A DNA stretch of 64,000 nt, taken from assembly GCF_019285515.1 (NCBI RefSeq), contig NZ_CP079095.1, positions 2,326,501 through 2,390,500 of the forward strand, in the 5' to 3' direction. The translations under genes and the position numbers were made by a program. The notes beneath the pieces are model-generated. The model had not been told where the DNA came from and did not search any database. It saw nothing but the letters and a program-made list of their open reading frames with translations. This DNA is from Methylococcus sp. Mc7 (GTDB lineage: Bacteria > Pseudomonadota > Gammaproteobacteria > Methylococcales > Methylococcaceae). Below are positions 61,310-64,000 of this stretch, in pieces. The first letter of the stretch is position 1, and every line of letters starts with the position of its first letter.

Positions 61310-63172
61310 ATGAGCGGAATTATAGGGATTTGTTATCAGGATGGTCGCTCGGTCGACCGCACTGAGCTGGAGCGCATAACCGATTCCATCGCTCACCGTG
61401 GCCCGGATGGCTCCGGCATCTGGCTGGATGGCTCCGTCGGTCTCGGGCATCGGATGCTCTGGACTACTCCCGAGTCGCTGAAGGAACAACTGCCTCTCGT
61501 CAGTTCGAGTGGCAATTTCGTGATAACCGCGGATGCTAGAATCGACAACCGCGACGATCTCGCCCGCCAGCTCGATCTTCCCCTATCTGTAGATATCCCT
61601 GACAGTGCGTTGATCCTGGCAGCCTACGAGGCTTGGGGCGAAAACTGTCCGACGAAACTCGTCGGAGATTTCTCGTTCGCTATCTGGGACAAGAGAAAAC
61701 GCACAATCTTCGCAGCCCGAGACCGACTTGGCATTAAGCCGTTCTATTACCATCATCGGGAAGGGCGAGTATTCGTCTTCGCGTCCGAGATTTTCCCGCT
61801 GTTTAAGGCTGCCGGTCTGGAAAAGCTGCCCAACCGGGACGCCATACGAGAAGTCGTTACGAAATTCGCGACAGCTTTCGATAGAACCCTGTTCGAGGGG
61901 ATCAAACGCTTACCTCCGGCCTGCAACCTAGTACTTTGCAATGGACGCTTGGTTGTGCGCCGGTACTGGGAGCCTGTGCCCGCCCAAGGCAGTCGAAAGC
62001 CCGACCTGGCTAGGCACGTCGAGGAGTTCCGCCATCTTTTCGGTGAAGCCGTCAGGGCGCAATCGCGTAGTGCCTTTCCGATTGGTTGCCTACTCGGTGG
62101 AGGGCTGGATTCTTCCTCGGTCCTTTGTATGGCTGCCCGCCTCATCCCGGATAAGGCACGGCTGACCAGCTATTCTATGATCTTCGACCGGTTCCCCTGC
62201 GATGAGCGTAAATTCATCGAACAGACGGCCCGGGAAGCTGGCGTGGAGCGGATCTTCACGGTGGCGGATGCGAATCCTGTCGAGGGTTGGGGTGGCCTTA
62301 AAGCCTGCTACGGCTTACACCGGGACTGGCCGATCCAGGGTATGCCCATGAGAGCCCTCTGGCCCTTGCTGGACGAGGCCAAGAGCCGCGGGGTGAGGGT
62401 GATGCTGACTGGTGTCGGCGGCGACTCCGTGATCCAGGGGAGTCCCTATTATCTGGCCGACCTGCTGACATCGGGTCGTTGGAGCGCCTTGGCCGGTGAA
62501 TTGATACAGTATCGTTTTTCGCCAAATATACTCTGGTACTGGATGATGGAGCCCGTATTGCCAGAATGGCTTTGCAGGCTCGGCAGGCGGATAAAGGAAT
62601 TTATACGGCCTCATAGCGATGCGTCGTTGTTGTTGGGAAATGAGGCGCTAGGAGTTGGGCAGGAACACCCCTATCTAGTGCGCGCCCGTTTTGAGAGCGC
62701 CAGCGCTTGGCAAGAGGCGAGTTTCATCGCTAATCCGGGAAGCAGTATGGCTCTAGACGGTGAGTGGGATGGGTTAGGCCATCGCGGCACGTTGGAGTTT
62801 CGCCATCCTTTCTATGATGCCAGACTGATGGACTTTCTTATGTCGGTTCCATCCGAGGAAAAAAGACGGCAAGGAACTACCAAATATATTCTCCGCGAAG
62901 CGATGAAAACCGTATTACCAGAAAGTATACGACTGCGCAAAGGTAAGGCGGAGTTCTCACCTGTCTTCGCATCGATACTCGATTCTATAAAATTCGATCC
63001 GGGCTCTTTCACGCTCACCCGGGTTGGGATTGTGGAAGCAAACAGGGTGGCAAGCGTTATCGAACATCGAACAGTCCAGCCCACTCCCATGAGTTCGCTT
63101 GTTTTGTGGCAACTGGCTGCCCTGGAAATTTGGTATAGCACTTACTTCAAACCAATAGGAGATCAAACATGA
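61310..63172 (+). CDS. Lasso-type cyclase (asparagine synthetase homologue)
   Basis: 620 aa. The N-terminal Ntn glutaminase-like domain starts MSGIIGICYQDG: position 2 is Ser instead of the catalytic Cys, so glutamine hydrolysis is not expected. HRGPDGSGIWLDG and RDRLGIKPFYYH remain. The synthetase domain has the ATP loop LLGGGLDSSSVLCMAARL (about 261-278) and TGVGGDSVIQGS; it ends with RHPFYDARLMDFLMSVP and LRKGKAEFSP. Lasso cyclases use this domain to activate an Asp/Glu side chain for ring closure. The stop overlaps the precursor start by ATGA. Confidence 0.93.
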   Translation: MSGIIGICYQDGRSVDRTELERITDSIAHRGPDGSGIWLDGSVGLGHRMLWTTPESLKEQLPLVSSSGNFVITADARIDNRDDLARQLDLPLSVDIPDSALILAAYEAWGENCPTKLVGDFSFAIWDKRKRTIFAARDRLGIKPFYYHHREGRVFVFASEIFPLFKAAGLEKLPNRDAIREVVTKFATAFDRTLFEGIKRLPPACNLVLCNGRLVVRRYWEPVPAQGSRKPDLARHVEEFRHLFGEAVRAQSRSAFPIGCLLGGGLDSSSVLCMAARLIPDKARLTSYSMIFDRFPCDERKFIEQTAREAGVERIFTVADANPVEGWGGLKACYGLHRDWPIQGMPMRALWPLLDEAKSRGVRVMLTGVGGDSVIQGSPYYLADLLTSGRWSALAGELIQYRFSPNILWYWMMEPVLPEWLCRLGRRIKEFIRPHSDASLLLGNEALGVGQEHPYLVRARFESASAWQEASFIANPGSSMALDGEWDGLGHRGTLEFRHPFYDARLMDFLMSVPSEEKRRQGTTKYILREAMKTVLPESIRLRKGKAEFSPVFASILDSIKFDPGSFTLTRVGIVEANRVASVIEHRTVQPTPMSSLVLWQLAALEIWYSTYFKPIGDQT

Positions 63173-63342
63173 ACGTATCTGAACAGCAAGATATTCGGCT
63201 TATCAACGAAGAGCCAAAAAAACTTTACACGGCACCAGTACTGAGCGAATACGGAAATATGACTACCTTGACACAAGGTAGCTTAGTTTTGTCCGTTGTA
63301 ACACCGCTGACTGCCACTTTAGCCGATGTGGCGGGGGGGTAG
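63169..63342 (+). CDS. Lasso-family precursor peptide with an atypical core
   Basis: 57 aa. The leader has the lasso recognition pattern YxxPxLxxYGxxxxLT: Lys17-Lys18-Leu19-Tyr20, Pro23, Leu25, Tyr28, Gly29, Leu34, with Thr35 at the normal -2 site. Cleavage after Gln36 gives a 21-residue core from Gly37 to Gly57, GSLVLSVVTP followed by LTATLADVAGG. Core positions 7-9 are Val, Val, Thr, so the acidic residue needed for the usual Gly1 to Asp/Glu isopeptide ring is missing; the only acid is Asp53 (core 17). It is coupled to the cyclase by ATGA and followed 10 bases later by the kinase-like gene. Confidence 0.85.
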   Translation: MNVSEQQDIRLINEEPKKLYTAPVLSEYGNMTTLTQGSLVLSVVTPLTATLADVAGG

Positions 63343-63352
63343 TCTATCGTCC

Positions 63353-64000
63353 ATGCGCTTCTCTGCCTATGGGACTTTCATTGAGTCAGAAATTCCGTTG
63401 ACCGGTTTGCCGCCTCCTTCTGGCAAGCCGGTCAGCGCAGTAAAGTTTAAATCGGGATGCCCTCACCATACGTTGGCGGATCAGAAACGCATAATAGAAT
63501 CGCCTAAAGGATGGGTAAATATTGTGTGTGCGGGGGGGGGAAGTCCTGTATTTCGCATTGACGAAGTGGGAGAGTTTCATCTCTGTCCTGAGGAATCAGC
63601 GATTTGCTGTCGCCTCATGCCGGGAACTTCCATGGAGAGAGTGCGCTATTGGCTGATGCATTACGTGCTTCCTGTCTATCTCTTGCTGGATCCCCGATTC
63701 GATTTTCTTCATGGTTCGGCAGTGGATATTGATGGCGGAGGCGTGGCGTTTCTGGCCGATGCCATGGGTGGAAAATCTACGCTTGCTAATTTCTTCGTCC
63801 AGCAAGGGCACGGCCTATTGACCGACGATCATCTGGGTATTTTTCGAAGGGACGTATTCCTGGCAATTCCCAGCGTCCCTTTTGTCCGTCCGTACCGGGA
63901 GTTCGAGGATCTTGGGAACCCGGTCGAGCGATTCGCTTCCCAGCCTTTGCCGCTACGGGCTATCTATCTGCTTGAGCTGTCCGATGGACCAGCGCGGGTA
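63353..64000 (+). CDS. HPr-kinase-like protein of the RiPP cluster, cut by window end
   Basis: 216 codons to the window edge, no stop. FDFLHGSAVDIDGGGVAFLA leads into a P-loop DAMGGKSTLANFF (about 136-148), then GHGLLTDDHLGIF, the pattern of HPr-kinase/phosphorylase-like proteins found in lasso clusters such as that of paeninodin, where the kinase phosphorylates the C-terminal Ser of the precursor. The N-terminal 100 residues are the variable part of these proteins. The P-loop reads AMGGKST in place of the more common SGAGKST. The core of the adjacent precursor does not end in Ser, so its substrate is unclear. Confidence 0.82.
   Translation, partial: MRFSAYGTFIESEIPLTGLPPPSGKPVSAVKFKSGCPHHTLADQKRIIESPKGWVNIVCAGGGSPVFRIDEVGEFHLCPEESAICCRLMPGTSMERVRYWLMHYVLPVYLLLDPRFDFLHGSAVDIDGGGVAFLADAMGGKSTLANFFVQQGHGLLTDDHLGIFRRDVFLAIPSVPFVRPYREFEDLGNPVERFASQPLPLRAIYLLELSDGPARV

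Overview
The window looks like a chromosome segment from a GC-rich gammaproteobacterium, most plausibly a Methylococcus-type methanotroph. The reasons are the gammaproteobacterial gene orders (mutY-yggX; lptM-lysA-dapF-DUF484-xerC), an aa3-type cytochrome oxidase operon, sucrose-making genes of the kind methanotrophs use for osmoadaptation, and a full selenocysteine insertion set next to fdhE. No pmo, mmo or mxa gene is present, so the genus assignment is inference.

Layout: 1-1.5 kb, the 5' part of htpG with a heat-shock-like promoter. 1.5-9.4 kb, a sucrose locus: sucrose synthase plus a MarR/CosR-like regulator on the minus strand, divergent from an NDP-sugar pyrophosphorylase, sucrose-phosphate phosphatase and sucrose-phosphate-synthase-like operon. 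Two matching 12-bp palindromes lie in the shared control region. 9.5-13.2 kb, ftsH and a selD that reads into a DUF559 nuclease-like domain through GC-rich palindromic repeats. 13.4-24.1 kb, an accessory island of defence genes on the minus strand: a DUF262/DUF1524 (GmrSD-like) protein, an AAA ATPase plus subtilase pair (IetAS-like), a type III methyltransferase, several toxin-antitoxin-like small genes and a truncated type III restriction subunit. It abuts the selenocysteine tRNA gene.

24.1-29.1 kb holds tRNA-Sec, selB, selA, a RelE/RHH toxin-antitoxin pair and fdhE, all on one strand. 29.1-45.6 kb is mostly housekeeping: a Lon-like protease, rdgC, an L,D-transpeptidase, yggX, mutY, lptM, lysA, dapF, a DUF484 gene, xerC, DUF2333 and DUF4389 membrane proteins, darP/yjgA, mtfA, a B12-type radical SAM protein, an Smr protein and an APH-fold kinase. 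45.6-49.8 kb is a polyamine ABC transporter operon (potABCD) split by an opposite-strand GFA-family gene. 50-55 kb has a Lon-N-domain protein, a Sel1-repeat protein, a secreted subtilase with a PrcB-like partner, and a DEDD exonuclease. 55.3-60.3 kb is the cytochrome c oxidase operon (DUF2244, coxB, coxA, a 36-aa membrane peptide, ctaG, coxC), closed by a strong terminator.

60.8-64 kb, after an AT-richer non-coding stretch, is the start of a lasso-peptide-type RiPP cluster: B2 protease, asparagine-synthetase-like cyclase, a 57-aa precursor and an HPr-kinase-like protein cut by the window end. The precursor has a textbook lasso leader but no Asp or Glu at ring positions 7-9 of its predicted core. 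That makes this cluster the best candidate here for undescribed chemistry. A short repeat with terminal inverted repeats (about 100 bp) occurs twice in opposite orientation, once at the edge of the defence island and once just before the lasso cluster.
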